Positions 45,101-54,494 are shown, counted from the first letter of the stretch. The stretch is 64,000 nucleotides of DNA from Arthrobacter sp. H-02-3 (GCF_003097355.1 NZ_PYUI01000002.1:304076-368075); one strand, 5' to 3'. The notes: generated by a model from the sequence alone, not told the origin. A program made the numbers and translations.

Positions 45101-46968
45101 GCGATTCTTTAGAAACTGCGGCTGCCGCCGCCCCCGTACCGGCCGCGTCGCCGGTGCAGAGCGGCACAGGTCAGAGCGGCACAGTCGTCCGCTCCACCGT
45201 CATTCGCCGCCTGTTCAGGAACCCGCTGGGGATCGCTGCCATCGCGATCCTGACGGTGATCGCGGTCCTGGCCATTCTGGCGCCGGTCCTGGCGCCCTTT
45301 GACCAGAACTACGCCAATATTGCCAAGACCCTCGCCGCTCCGGACTCCGTGAACATTCTCGGAACGGACAGCGCCGGGCGCGATGTCTGGAGCCGGCTTC
45401 TGTTTGGCGCGCAGCTGACGCTGCTTTCCGCCCTGCTCTGCGCGGGCGTGGCCATTGCCATCGGCCTGCCGGCCGGCCTGATCGCCGGCTACTACGCCGG
45501 GAAGTTCGAGGCAGCCTCCAACTGGGTGGTCGGCATCCTCATGAGTCTTCCCGGCCTCATCGTCCTACTGACCATCCGTGCTGCCTTCGGCCCCTCGGTG
45601 TGGATGTCCATGATCGCCTTCGGCGTCCTGATCAGCCCGTCCTATTTCCGGCTGACCCGCACGGCCGTGCAGTCGGTGCGCAACGAGCTCTATGTTGACG
45701 CCGCACGGGTCTCCGGGCTGTCGGACCTCAGCATCATCGCCCGCCACATCTTCTCCGTGGTCCGGGCCCCCATCATCATCCAGACCGCGGCGATTGCCGG
45801 CGTGGCCATCGCCATCCAGTCCGGCCTGGAGTTCTTGGGCCTTGGCGACCCCACCAAGGCGACCTGGGGCGTCATGCTCTCCGAGGGCTTCAAGAACGTC
45901 TACCTGAACCCGACCCTGCTCTTCTGGCCGGCACTCGCCATGGCGCTGACCATCGGCGGCCTGGTTCTGCTCGGCAACGCCCTCCGCGACGCCCTGGAAG
46001 ACGGCGAGAAGATCAACCACCGCAAGAAGAAGGCCGCGCCGGAAGGTACGACGGCGGCACCCGCCGCCGTGCGGACGTCCCGGAAGCCGGTAGCCACCGT
46101 CGTCGCCGGAACCGAGCACCACCTGGTCAAGGTGACCAATCTCGGCGTCGGGTATCCCCAGGCAGACGGTTCCATCAAGAAAGTCGTTGACGACGTCTCC
46201 TTCCACGTGGACCGCGGCGAGATCCTGGGGATTGTGGGCGAATCGGGCTCGGGCAAGTCCCAGACCGCCTTCTCCATCCTGGGGCTGCTGCCGGACAACG
46301 CCCGCATTGTGGGCGGCTCCATCCAGTTCGACGGCAACTACACCGTTGCCCCGGGCGATGAACGGGTCAGCCAGGAGCGGCTGTCCAAGCTGCGCGGCAA
46401 ACGGATTTCCTACATTCCACAGGAGCCCATGAGCAACCTGGACCCTGCCTTCACCATCGGCTACCAGCTGGTGACGCCCATGGTGCGCGTCCTCGGGATC
46501 TCCAAGGCCGAGGCCAGGAAACGGGCCCTGAAACTGCTCACGGACGTCGGCATCGCCAACCCGGACCGGACCTTCAACGCCTACCCGCACGAAGTCTCGG
46601 GGGGCATGGCCCAGCGCGTGCTGATCGCCGGAGCCATCAGCTGCGAACCGGACCTCGTGATCGCCGATGAGCCCACCACGGCCCTGGATGTCACGGTGCA
46701 GGCGGACGTCCTGGACCTGCTGCGCGAACTCCAGCAGCGCCTGAACATCGGCGTCATCCTGGTGACCCACAACTTCGGTGTGGTGGCGGACCTCTGCGAC
46801 CGCGTGGCCGTCATGCAGAACGGCCGGCTCGTGGAGGAAGGATCCGTCCGCGACATCCTCCGCAATCCGCAGGAACCCTATACACAAACGCTCTTGGCGT
46901 CGATGCTCGAAGGCAAGGAACCCATGTCCACGCTCGTTTCCACCCTGCAGAAGGAGCCCGTCGCATGA
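45097..46968 (+). CDS. ABC transporter permease-ATPase fusion (DppC-DppD)
   Basis: 623-aa protein joining two subunits that are usually separate. Residues 1 to about 305 are a DppC-type permease (PVLAPFDQNYANI, LGTDSAGRDVWSRLLFGAQL, EAA loop ELYVDAARVSGLSDL). A basic linker (HRKKKAAPEGTTAA) leads to an ATPase from about 345: Walker A GIVGESGSGKSQTAFSILG, signature VSGGMAQRVLIAG, Walker B LVIADEPTTALDVT and the His switch LVTHNFG. It pairs with the separate ATPase encoded next. Such fusions occur in actinobacterial family-5 importers. Confidence 0.92.
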   Translation: MSDSLETAAAAAPVPAASPVQSGTGQSGTVVRSTVIRRLFRNPLGIAAIAILTVIAVLAILAPVLAPFDQNYANIAKTLAAPDSVNILGTDSAGRDVWSRLLFGAQLTLLSALLCAGVAIAIGLPAGLIAGYYAGKFEAASNWVVGILMSLPGLIVLLTIRAAFGPSVWMSMIAFGVLISPSYFRLTRTAVQSVRNELYVDAARVSGLSDLSIIARHIFSVVRAPIIIQTAAIAGVAIAIQSGLEFLGLGDPTKATWGVMLSEGFKNVYLNPTLLFWPALAMALTIGGLVLLGNALRDALEDGEKINHRKKKAAPEGTTAAPAAVRTSRKPVATVVAGTEHHLVKVTNLGVGYPQADGSIKKVVDDVSFHVDRGEILGIVGESGSGKSQTAFSILGLLPDNARIVGGSIQFDGNYTVAPGDERVSQERLSKLRGKRISYIPQEPMSNLDPAFTIGYQLVTPMVRVLGISKAEARKRALKLLTDVGIANPDRTFNAYPHEVSGGMAQRVLIAGAISCEPDLVIADEPTTALDVTVQADVLDLLRELQQRLNIGVILVTHNFGVVADLCDRVAVMQNGRLVEEGSVRDILRNPQEPYTQTLLASMLEGKEPMSTLVSTLQKEPVA

Positions 46969-47840
46969 GCACCATGGAGAACGCGCCGCTGCTCACCGTA
47001 GAGCAGCTCGTGGTGGAGTACCCCAGCAAGAAGTTCCGGGCCAAGCCCTTCCGCGCCCTGACGGACATCAACATCTCCATCGGCCGGGGCGAAACCCTGG
47101 GACTGGTGGGGGAGTCCGGGTCCGGCAAGACCACCCTGGGCCGCGCCATCCTGGGGCTGGCCCCGGTGACCGCCGGGAAGATCAGCTTCGAAGGCAAGGA
47201 CATCAGCCACGCCACCCGCAAGGACCGGCGGGTCCTGAGCCGGGAGCTACAGGTGGTCTTCCAGGATCCGTACACCTCGCTGAACCCCGCACTGGAAATC
47301 GGCGACATCCTCGCCGAACCACTGGGCGTGCAGGGCATGGAAGCCGCGCAGGCCAAGAAGCGCGTGAAGGAACTCCTGGACCAGGTGGGCCTGCCCTCCG
47401 ATGCCATCAACCGGCTGCCGCGCGAATTCAGCGGCGGGCAGCGCCAGCGTGTGGCGATCGCCCGGGCCCTGGCACTCTCGCCGAAGCTGATTGTCTGCGA
47501 TGAGCCCGTCAGCGCGCTGGACCTCTCCACCCAGGCCCGGGTGCTGGACCTGTTCCTGCAGATCCAGAAGGACACCGGCGTGTCCTACCTCTTCGTCTCG
47601 CACGACCTCGACGTCGTCCGGCACATCAGCCACCGCGTCGCCGTGATGTACCACGGCGAGATCGTCGAACAAGGCCCGGCCGGCGTCGTCACCACCGACC
47701 CCGACCACCCCTACACCCAGCGGCTGCTGCTCGCGTCCCCGGTCCCGGACCCGGACCGCCAGGAACAGCGCCGCGCGGACCGGCACCGCCTGCTCGAAGC
47801 GCAGCGGATGCAGCACGAACAAGCGGGCGTCCCCGCCTGA
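46965..47840 (+). CDS. ABC transporter ATP-binding protein, DppF type
   Basis: 291-aa ATPase with Walker A LVGESGSGKTTLGRAILG, Q-loop VVFQDPYTSLNP, signature EFSGGQRQRVAIARAL, Walker B LIVCDEPVSALDLS and switch FVSHDLDVV. It overlaps the fusion gene by four bases and completes the importer. Confidence 0.94.
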   Translation: MSTMENAPLLTVEQLVVEYPSKKFRAKPFRALTDINISIGRGETLGLVGESGSGKTTLGRAILGLAPVTAGKISFEGKDISHATRKDRRVLSRELQVVFQDPYTSLNPALEIGDILAEPLGVQGMEAAQAKKRVKELLDQVGLPSDAINRLPREFSGGQRQRVAIARALALSPKLIVCDEPVSALDLSTQARVLDLFLQIQKDTGVSYLFVSHDLDVVRHISHRVAVMYHGEIVEQGPAGVVTTDPDHPYTQRLLLASPVPDPDRQEQRRADRHRLLEAQRMQHEQAGVPA

Positions 47841-47941
47841 GGGGCTGCTTCAGGCAAAGACCACAGCAAACGGACACAACAGCAAACGAACACAACGGCC
47901 GGATTCTCTTCGAGGATCCGGCGGGCAATGGAGGAACAGGC

Positions 47942-48811
47942 GTGACAACAACAGCCAGAATTGGCGTGCAGGCGATGATGCTGAAGGACAGCTTTGCCGA
48001 ACTCGGGGCGTTCGAGACGCTCCGGAAGGTCAACGCAATCGGCTACAACGCCGTCGAGGTCTCCCAGATCCCCATGACGCCGGAGAACGTGGCGGAACTG
48101 GACCGCGCGCAGACCGAGCTCGGCATGGACGTGGCCGCCCTCTCGGTGGCCATGGAAACCCCCAAGGGCATGGCCGCCGATTCCCTGAAGGACCACTTCG
48201 ACAAGATTGTCGAGGACGCACAGCGTCTTGACGCCAAGCTCCTGCGGATCGGCATGCTGCCGTTCCCGGCCATGAAGTCGATCGGCGCCGTGGTGGACTT
48301 TGCCAAGCAGGCCAACGAATACGCTGAGCGACTGGCCGGGCACGGGATCGGCCTGTACTACCACAACCACCACATCGAGTTCGCGAAGTTTGACGGCACC
48401 TACATGCTGGACATCATCGCCGCCAACTCACCGGCCATGGGCCTGGAAATCGATGTCCACTGGGTCCAGCGCGGCGGCCTGGACCCGGTCCGCACCTTGG
48501 AAAAGTACGCCGGCCGCACGGCCATGGTGCACCTGAAGGATTACCGGATCGGCCAGCTGCCCGAGCGCGCCTTTGGCTTCCTGGAAACCGGGGACTTCAA
48601 GGGCTTCATGGCCGATTTCAAGGACGTGGTCCAGTTCGCCGAAGTGGGCGAGGGCAACCTGGATTTCCCCGCCATCATCCCGGCCGCGCAGGCCGCCGGC
48701 GCCCGTTACCTGCTCGTGGAGCAGGACGAACTCTATGGGCGCACGGTGTGGGACGCGCTGCAGACCTCCTACGACAACCTCGTGGCCATGGGCCACTCGA
48801 ACCTTTTCTAG
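47942..48811 (+). CDS. Sugar phosphate isomerase/epimerase-like TIM-barrel protein 2
   Basis: 289-aa xylose-isomerase-like TIM barrel. Likely metal ligands lie in GIGLYYHNHHIEFAKF, GLEIDVHWVQRGG, MVHLKDYRIG and YLLVEQDELYG. The GTG start has GGAGGA seven bases upstream. It is 101 bases after the ABC operon and 18 bases before a Gfo/Idh/MocA gene, repeating the isomerase-oxidoreductase pairing at 40404-42334. Possibly an isomerase, epimerase or 3-keto-glycoside lyase. Confidence 0.84.
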   Translation: MTTTARIGVQAMMLKDSFAELGAFETLRKVNAIGYNAVEVSQIPMTPENVAELDRAQTELGMDVAALSVAMETPKGMAADSLKDHFDKIVEDAQRLDAKLLRIGMLPFPAMKSIGAVVDFAKQANEYAERLAGHGIGLYYHNHHIEFAKFDGTYMLDIIAANSPAMGLEIDVHWVQRGGLDPVRTLEKYAGRTAMVHLKDYRIGQLPERAFGFLETGDFKGFMADFKDVVQFAEVGEGNLDFPAIIPAAQAAGARYLLVEQDELYGRTVWDALQTSYDNLVAMGHSNLF

Positions 48812-48829
48812 ATTAGGGAGAACCCCCAC

Positions 48830-49996
48830 ATGGGTAAGAAAGTACGCCTCGGCATCATCGGCCTGGGCCAGCAGGGTGGCATGTACGCGAAGTTCATCGC
48901 GGACGGACTGGTCCCGAACATGGTGATCGGCGCCATCTGCGACATTGATCCGGCGAAGAAGGAACTTGCTTCGGCAACATACCCGGACGTTCCGTTCTAC
49001 GAGGACTACATCGCCATGCTGGACAGCGGCGACGTCGACGCCGCCGTCACCTGCGTGCCGCACTTCCTGCACCCGGAGATGGGCATCGAGACGCTCAAGC
49101 GCGGCATCCACGCCCTCGTGGAGAAGCCCGCCGGCGTCTACACCAAGCAGGTCAAGGAGCTCAACGAGTTTGCCGCCGGCAAGCCGGAACTGTCCTTCGC
49201 GATCATGTTCAACCAGCGCAACAACCCGCTGTACCAGAAGCTCAAGGAAATCGTCGACAACGGCGAAATCGGCGCGATCCGCCGAACCAACTGGATCATC
49301 ACCAACTGGTGGCGGCCGCAGGGCTACTACAACTCAAGCGAATGGCGGGCAACCTGGGGCGGAGAAGGCGGCGGCGTGCTGGTCAACCAGGCGCCGCACC
49401 AGTTGGATTTGTGGCAGTGGATCTGTGGAGTACCGAAGTCTGTCTACTCCAAGGTTGCCTACGGCTTCCGCCGTGACATCGCCGTCGAGGACGAGGTGAC
49501 CGCAGTGGTGGACTACGGCAACGGCGCCACCGGCGTCTTCGTCACGGCGACACACGACCTCGTGGGCACCGACCGCTTCGAAATCCTGGGCGACCAGGGC
49601 AAGATCGTGGTCGAAGACTCCAAAACGGCCACCGTGACCCGCCTGCACAAGCCGGAGCGCGAACTCAGTGACGGCATGGACATGGATGACGTCCGGAAGC
49701 TCTTCATGGGCGAACTGAACCCTGAGGCGTACTACAGCACCGAGGTCATCGAGTTCGAGTCCGTCTGGGGCGCCCAGCACGCGGGTGTCCTGGAAAACTT
49801 CGCCGCCAACATCATGGACGGCACCCCGCTGCTGGCGCCGGGCTCGGACGGCATCAAGGGCGTCCGGCTGGCCAACGCCATCCACCTCTCCAGCTGGACG
49901 GGCCGCGAAGTGGGCCTGGACTTCGACGAGGACGAGTTCCTCACCGAGCTCAACAAGCGGATCGCCGGGGAAGGGAAGTTCCCCGAGCGCGCCTAG
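48830..49996 (+). CDS. Gfo/Idh/MocA family oxidoreductase 2
   Basis: 388-aa oxidoreductase with a Rossmann start LGIIGLGQQGGMYAKFIADG, the EKP motif in HALVEKPAGVYTKQVKEL, and VLVNQAPHQLDLWQWICGVP around the putative catalytic His. It is longer than paralog 1. GGGAGA lies eight bases before the ATG. It forms a pair with the TIM-barrel gene upstream. Confidence 0.9.
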   Translation: MGKKVRLGIIGLGQQGGMYAKFIADGLVPNMVIGAICDIDPAKKELASATYPDVPFYEDYIAMLDSGDVDAAVTCVPHFLHPEMGIETLKRGIHALVEKPAGVYTKQVKELNEFAAGKPELSFAIMFNQRNNPLYQKLKEIVDNGEIGAIRRTNWIITNWWRPQGYYNSSEWRATWGGEGGGVLVNQAPHQLDLWQWICGVPKSVYSKVAYGFRRDIAVEDEVTAVVDYGNGATGVFVTATHDLVGTDRFEILGDQGKIVVEDSKTATVTRLHKPERELSDGMDMDDVRKLFMGELNPEAYYSTEVIEFESVWGAQHAGVLENFAANIMDGTPLLAPGSDGIKGVRLANAIHLSSWTGREVGLDFDEDEFLTELNKRIAGEGKFPERA

Positions 49997-50014
49997 TGCA
50001 CCCAGCCCAACTGA

Positions 50015-50062
50015 CTCGCAGCTGGGGCCGTTATGCGGGCTCAAAACGGCCCCTGCTGCGAG
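50015..50062. terminator. Imperfect 18-bp hairpin, terminator or REP-like element
   Basis: CTCGCAGCTGGGGCCGTT (50015-50032) pairs with 50045-50062 with a single mismatch and a 12-base loop. It separates the oxidoreductase from the LacI gene. From its look it may be one copy of a genome-dispersed palindrome. Confidence 0.65.
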
Positions 50063-50097
50063 CTACTTGGGCCCGGTTTCATCGGTAGGATGGGGCG

Positions 50098-51162
50098 GTG
50101 ACTGAACCCGCGAAGCCCGACGTTGCCGCAACACCAGCACCGGTCAAGAAGCATGCCCGCGACGGGAAATCCAGCGCCACCATCTACGACATCGCCAAGG
50201 TCGCCGGGGTCAACCCGTCCACGGTGTCGCGGGCCCTCAGCAAGCCGGGACGGGTCAGCGCCAAGACGCAGAAACTCATCGAGGATGCCGCCGCCGAGCT
50301 CCACTACCAGGTGAACCCGTTCGCCCGAGCCCTGCCCACGGGACGGACGAGCACGTTCGGCCTGATCGTCGCCGACATCACGAACCCCACGTTCTTCGAC
50401 ATCATCCGCGGCGCCGGCGCCACTGCCACCGCCCGCGACTACACCCTGGTCCTCGCGGATTCGGCCGAGTCCGCGGTCACCGAGCTGACAACGGCCCGGC
50501 GGATGATGGCCACCGTGGACGGGCTCATCCTCGCCAGCCCGCGCATGGACGACGACGACATCCGCGCCCTCGCCCGCGACAAGCCCGTGGTGGTCATCAA
50601 CCGCGAGGTCGACGGTGTGCCGTGCGTTGTCCCGGACGTCAACAAGGGGATCAGCGAGGCCGTCCGCAGCCTGGCCGCGAACGGGCACAAGAAGGTCGCC
50701 TACGTGGCCGGGCCGTCCCAGTCCTGGATGTCCACGCAGCGCTGGGACGGAGTCCGCTCTGCCTGTGAATGGTCCCGACTGGAAGCCGTGCGGCTCGAAT
50801 CCAGCAAGCCAACGGTCGACGGCGGCCGGCAGTCCGCGCGCGAGGTCCTGGCCAGCGGTGCGACGGCGGTGCTGACGTACAACGACCTCCTGGCCATCGG
50901 CCTGATGCAGGAGCTCCAAGCCGCCGGCCTGATGGTCCCGGACCAGATCAGCATCGTGGGCTTTGACGATATCTTCGGGGCGGATTTCACCACCCCGCCC
51001 CTGACCACCGTGCGGTCCCCGCTGGGCGAATGCGGGTCCGGCGCGGCAACGATCCTCCTGGACCACCTCGCCGGCACCGGCGGGGAAACCCCGGAGACAC
51101 TGCGGGTGGAAACCGAGCTCGTGCTGCGGGGTTCCAGCGGCAGGCTGATCGCGGCCAAGTAG
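50098..51162 (+). CDS. LacI family transcriptional regulator 2
   Basis: 354-aa LacI/GalR regulator with an N-terminal extension of about 25 residues, then the helix-turn-helix ATIYDIAKVAGVNPSTVSRA, hinge VNPFARALPTGRTSTFGLIV and sugar-sensing domain. GTG start. It lies directly upstream of uxaC, whose promoter carries the shared operator at 51312, and is therefore the other strong candidate for the glucuronate-responsive repressor. Confidence 0.93.
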   Translation: MTEPAKPDVAATPAPVKKHARDGKSSATIYDIAKVAGVNPSTVSRALSKPGRVSAKTQKLIEDAAAELHYQVNPFARALPTGRTSTFGLIVADITNPTFFDIIRGAGATATARDYTLVLADSAESAVTELTTARRMMATVDGLILASPRMDDDDIRALARDKPVVVINREVDGVPCVVPDVNKGISEAVRSLAANGHKKVAYVAGPSQSWMSTQRWDGVRSACEWSRLEAVRLESSKPTVDGGRQSAREVLASGATAVLTYNDLLAIGLMQELQAAGLMVPDQISIVGFDDIFGADFTTPPLTTVRSPLGECGSGAATILLDHLAGTGGETPETLRVETELVLRGSSGRLIAAK

Positions 51163-51311
51163 GCGCCGCCGCCTCGCATTCGGCTGCCCTTTCTGCATTC
51201 CGCTCCACTTTTGGAAATCCGCGGCTGGGATCCTGGCAGCGGACGTCCGTTTCCCCCCGCGAGGATCCGTACTAGGCGCGGAAAATGCCCCGTGGAATCT
51301 TTTGGCAATTT

Positions 51312-51329
51312 TTGGCAACCGGTTGACAA
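51312..51329 (+). promoter_or_regulatory. LacI-type operator before uxaC
   Basis: TTGGCAACCGGTTGACAA, almost a perfect dyad, preceded by an extra half-site TTTTGGCAATT (51300-51310). It ends 28 bases before the uxaC start. Confidence 0.8.
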
Positions 51330-51357
51330 GCGGCAGGCGCGGGACGACCATTGAGCT

Positions 51358-52785
51358 ATGTCACAGTCGATTTCTGCCCACCCAGACCGGCTCCTGCCCG
51401 CGGATCCCGGAACGCGAAGCATCGCCCGCGATCTCCTGGGCCGGGTCCAGGACCTTCCGATCATCTCCCCGCACGGACACGTCGATGCCGCCGTGCTCGA
51501 GCAGAACACGCCCTTCCCCGATCCGGCGGCGTTGCTGGTCAGCCCGGACCACTACGTCACCCGCCTGATCCACGCCAGCGGTGTGCCGCTCGAACAGCTG
51601 CGCGCGCAGGCCGGCGCCCAGGCGGACCCGTCCGCCGCGGCCCCGGAATCGCGCAGCGTGTGGCGTGCGTTCTGCGAGGCATGGCCGCTCTTCGAGGGCA
51701 CCGCCTCGGGTTACTGGCTGCGCGACCAGTTCCACAGCGTCTTTGGCCTGGCCCAGGAGATCGGCGCCGCCACCGCAGATGCCTCCTACGACGCCATCTC
51801 CGCCCGGCTCCAGGAGGCGGATTTCCGCCCCCGCCAGCTGTTCAAGGACTTCAACATCGAGGTCCTGGCCACCACGGACGATCCCCTGGATGACCTGGCG
51901 GCCCACAAGGCCCTGGCAGGGGATGCCACCTTCCATGGCCGCGTGCTCCCGACTTTCCGGCCCGACGCCTACCTGAACCCGGCCAACCCCGCCTGGGGCG
52001 GCAACGTTGAACGCCTCATCGCGGCAGCGGGCGACGGCGGCAGCGGCTTTGCCGGCTACCTCACCGCCCTCGAGAACCGGCGTCGTTACTTTGTGGAGCA
52101 TGGCGCTGTGTCGGCCGACCACGGCGTGCGCACCCCGCGCACCCTCAAGCTGGACGCCTCAGAAGCGGAACGGCTCTTCGAGCGGGCCCGTTCCGGCGAA
52201 GCCAGTGCCGCCGAGCGCGAAGACTTCGAGGCCCACATGATGTACCAGATGGCCCGGATGTCGGTGGAGGACGGCCTGGTCATGACCATCCACCCGGGAT
52301 CCTTCCGCAACCACCACACGGAGACCTTCAGCAAGTTCGGTGCGGACACCGGGCACGACATCCCCTTTGCAATCGACTACACCGAGTCCATCCGGCCCGT
52401 GCTGCAGGACTTCGGCAACAGCAAGGACTTCCATCTGGTGCTCTTCACCATGGACGAGACGGTCTATTCGCGCGAACTCGCACCCCTGGCAGGCTTCTAC
52501 CCCTCGGTGTACCTCGGCGCCCCGTGGTGGTTCCTGGACGCACCGGATGCGATGCTGCGGTTCCGGTCCGCCGTGACCGAAACCGCAGGGTTCTCCCGGT
52601 CCTCGGGGTTCATCGACGACACCCGCGCCTTCTGCTCCATCCCCGCCCGGCACAATGCTTCCCGCCGGATCGAGGCCTCCTTCCTGGCCCGCCTCGTGGC
52701 GGAACACCGGATCAGCGAGGACCGCGCCCACGACATCATCGTCGACCTCGTCGACGGCTCCCCGCGAAGGGTTTTCAAGCTATGA
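51358..52785 (+). CDS. uxaC: Glucuronate isomerase
   Basis: 475-aa amidohydrolase-fold isomerase that converts D-glucuronate to D-fructuronate (and galacturonate to tagaturonate). The metal-binding H39xH41 is in IISPHGHVDAAV. Other family segments are DQFHSVFGLAQEI, DFNIEVLATTDDPLDDL, PTFRPDAYLNP, MTIHPGSFRNHH and APWWFLDAPDAM. Length is right for UxaC (about 470). No clear ribosome site. Its stop overlaps the reductase start by four bases, so the two steps are translated together. Confidence 0.95.
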   Translation: MSQSISAHPDRLLPADPGTRSIARDLLGRVQDLPIISPHGHVDAAVLEQNTPFPDPAALLVSPDHYVTRLIHASGVPLEQLRAQAGAQADPSAAAPESRSVWRAFCEAWPLFEGTASGYWLRDQFHSVFGLAQEIGAATADASYDAISARLQEADFRPRQLFKDFNIEVLATTDDPLDDLAAHKALAGDATFHGRVLPTFRPDAYLNPANPAWGGNVERLIAAAGDGGSGFAGYLTALENRRRYFVEHGAVSADHGVRTPRTLKLDASEAERLFERARSGEASAAEREDFEAHMMYQMARMSVEDGLVMTIHPGSFRNHHTETFSKFGADTGHDIPFAIDYTESIRPVLQDFGNSKDFHLVLFTMDETVYSRELAPLAGFYPSVYLGAPWWFLDAPDAMLRFRSAVTETAGFSRSSGFIDDTRAFCSIPARHNASRRIEASFLARLVAEHRISEDRAHDIIVDLVDGSPRRVFKL

Positions 52786-54263
52786 CCATGACAGAAAATG
52801 CCGGAGCCGCTGGCCCCGCAGGATTGGCAGATCCGGCGGCCGCGGCGGTTACCGGGGACCCGGCGGCAGACCTGCCGCGGCTGAACCGCAGCCTTCGTCC
52901 CGCGGCCAAGGCCCCGGTGCGGATCGTCCACCTGGGCCTCGGCGCCTTCCACCGCTCACACCAGGCGTGGTACACCCACCGGGCCGGCGACGCCCCGGAA
53001 TGGGGGATCGCCTCCTTCACCGGCCGGCGCCCGGACGCGGCCCTGGCACTGGCGGAGCAGGACGGCCTGTTCACGCTCGTGGAGCGCGGCGACGCGGGGG
53101 ATTCCTTCGAGGTGATCGGCAGCATTGTTGCTGCCGTGGACGGGGCCGACGTCGGCCGGCTCGCCGAACTCGTGGCCGCACCCGCCACCGCCATCATCAC
53201 CCTGACCATCACCGAGGCCGCCTACCGGCTTGGCACCGACGGCCGGCTGGACCTCCGGGCCCCCGACGTCGAGACGGACCTCGCCGTGCTCGCGCGGGGG
53301 ACCGGCAGCCCCGCGACGCCGCTGGGCCGGCTGGTCTTCGCCCTCGCCGGCCGCCGCGCCGCCGGGGCCGGACCCCTGGCCGTGGTCTGCTGCGACAACC
53401 TCGCCAGCAACGGCACCGTCGCGCGCCGGGCCGTCACCGGCCTGGCTGCCGCCTGGGACGCCGGGCTCGCCGCCTGGATCGAGGCCAACATCAGCTTTGT
53501 CAGCACCTCGGTGGACCGGATCACGCCGCGGACCACGGAGGCTGACATCGCCGCCGTCGAGACCGCCTGCGGCTACCGGGACACCTCGCCCGTGGTGGCC
53601 GAGCCGTTCCGCAACTGGGTCCTCAGCGGCGACTTCCCCGCCGGGCGCCCGCGCTGGCAGGACGCCGGGGCCGTGTTCGTGGACGACATCGAGCCGTATG
53701 AAAACCGCAAGCTCTGGCTCCTCAACGGCGCGCACTCGCTGCTGGCCTACGCCGGGCAGTTGCGCGGCCACGCCACCGTGGCCGAGGCCCTGCAGGACGA
53801 GCTCTGCCGGCACGCCGTGGAACGGTTCTGGGACGAGGCCGAAGCCAACCTGCACGGCCCCGACCTGCAGATTCCCGCGTACCGCGCCGCGTTGCTGGAG
53901 CGCTTCGGCAACGGCCGGATTGCTCACCACCTGGCCCAGATCGCGATGGACGGAAGCACCAAGCTGCGCATGCGCGCGGTTCCCGTGCTGCTGGCCGAGC
54001 GTGCCCGGGGCCGTTCCGGCGCGGCGGCTGCCCGCATGATCGCCGCCTGGATGGATTTCAGCGCCTCGGCGGCCCAGTTCCAGGACCCGCTCGCGGCGGA
54101 GGTAGCCGCGGCCAACGCGCTTGGCGGCGCGGAGAGCACCCGCGCCCTGCTCGCCCTGCTGTCCCCGGGCCTCGTGGACACTGCGGCACCCGCCGGCGGT
54201 CCCGTCGCCGAGCTCGTCGAGAACCTCCGGGGAGCCTTCTCCGGGCCGGCTGTCCCGGAGTAA
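52782..54263 (+). CDS. uxuB: Fructuronate reductase (mannitol dehydrogenase family)
   Basis: 493-aa polyol dehydrogenase that would reduce D-fructuronate to D-mannonate with NADH. The nucleotide-binding loop is VHLGLGAFHRSHQAWY at about residues 50-64. The catalytic lysine region is IEPYENRKLWLLNGAHSLLA, and the C-terminal domain is LLERFGNGRIAHHLAQIAMD. The ATG overlaps the uxaC stop (ATGA). Product is inferred from family plus neighbours; mannitol or altronate activity is possible. Confidence 0.88.
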   Translation: MTMTENAGAAGPAGLADPAAAAVTGDPAADLPRLNRSLRPAAKAPVRIVHLGLGAFHRSHQAWYTHRAGDAPEWGIASFTGRRPDAALALAEQDGLFTLVERGDAGDSFEVIGSIVAAVDGADVGRLAELVAAPATAIITLTITEAAYRLGTDGRLDLRAPDVETDLAVLARGTGSPATPLGRLVFALAGRRAAGAGPLAVVCCDNLASNGTVARRAVTGLAAAWDAGLAAWIEANISFVSTSVDRITPRTTEADIAAVETACGYRDTSPVVAEPFRNWVLSGDFPAGRPRWQDAGAVFVDDIEPYENRKLWLLNGAHSLLAYAGQLRGHATVAEALQDELCRHAVERFWDEAEANLHGPDLQIPAYRAALLERFGNGRIAHHLAQIAMDGSTKLRMRAVPVLLAERARGRSGAAAARMIAAWMDFSASAAQFQDPLAAEVAAANALGGAESTRALLALLSPGLVDTAAPAGGPVAELVENLRGAFSGPAVPE

Positions 54264-54284
54264 GAAGACCTTCTGCAGGCACTG

Positions 54285-54320
54285 CTGCCCGGGCGCCGGC
54301 CCTTGCCGGTTCCCGGGCAG
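54285..54320 (+). terminator. Terminator after uxaC-uxuB
   Basis: CTGCCCGGG-CG-CCGGC pairs with GCCGG-TT-CCCGGGCAG around a four-base loop, 21 bases after the uxuB stop. Confidence 0.7.
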
Positions 54321-54363
54321 TGCTATGCCGGACGCGGGGCAGATCGGGTCTAGTAGAAATTTA

Positions 54364-54379
54364 TGGCAACCGCTTGCCA
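54364..54379 (+). promoter_or_regulatory. LacI-type operator before uidA
   Basis: TGGCAACCGCTTGCCA dyad, followed by an additional half-site ATTGCCAAG nearby (54384-54392). Same motif as the other three operators of the island. Confidence 0.78.
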
Positions 54380-54494
54380 AAAGATTGCCAAGTGACTAGG
54401 ATTACATCCAGACGAAGAAGCCACCGGGTGGCAACCGGCACCGCCGGCCGCACCAGAAGGCCCGCCCCGCAACGACGCGTAAGGATTCCCCACG

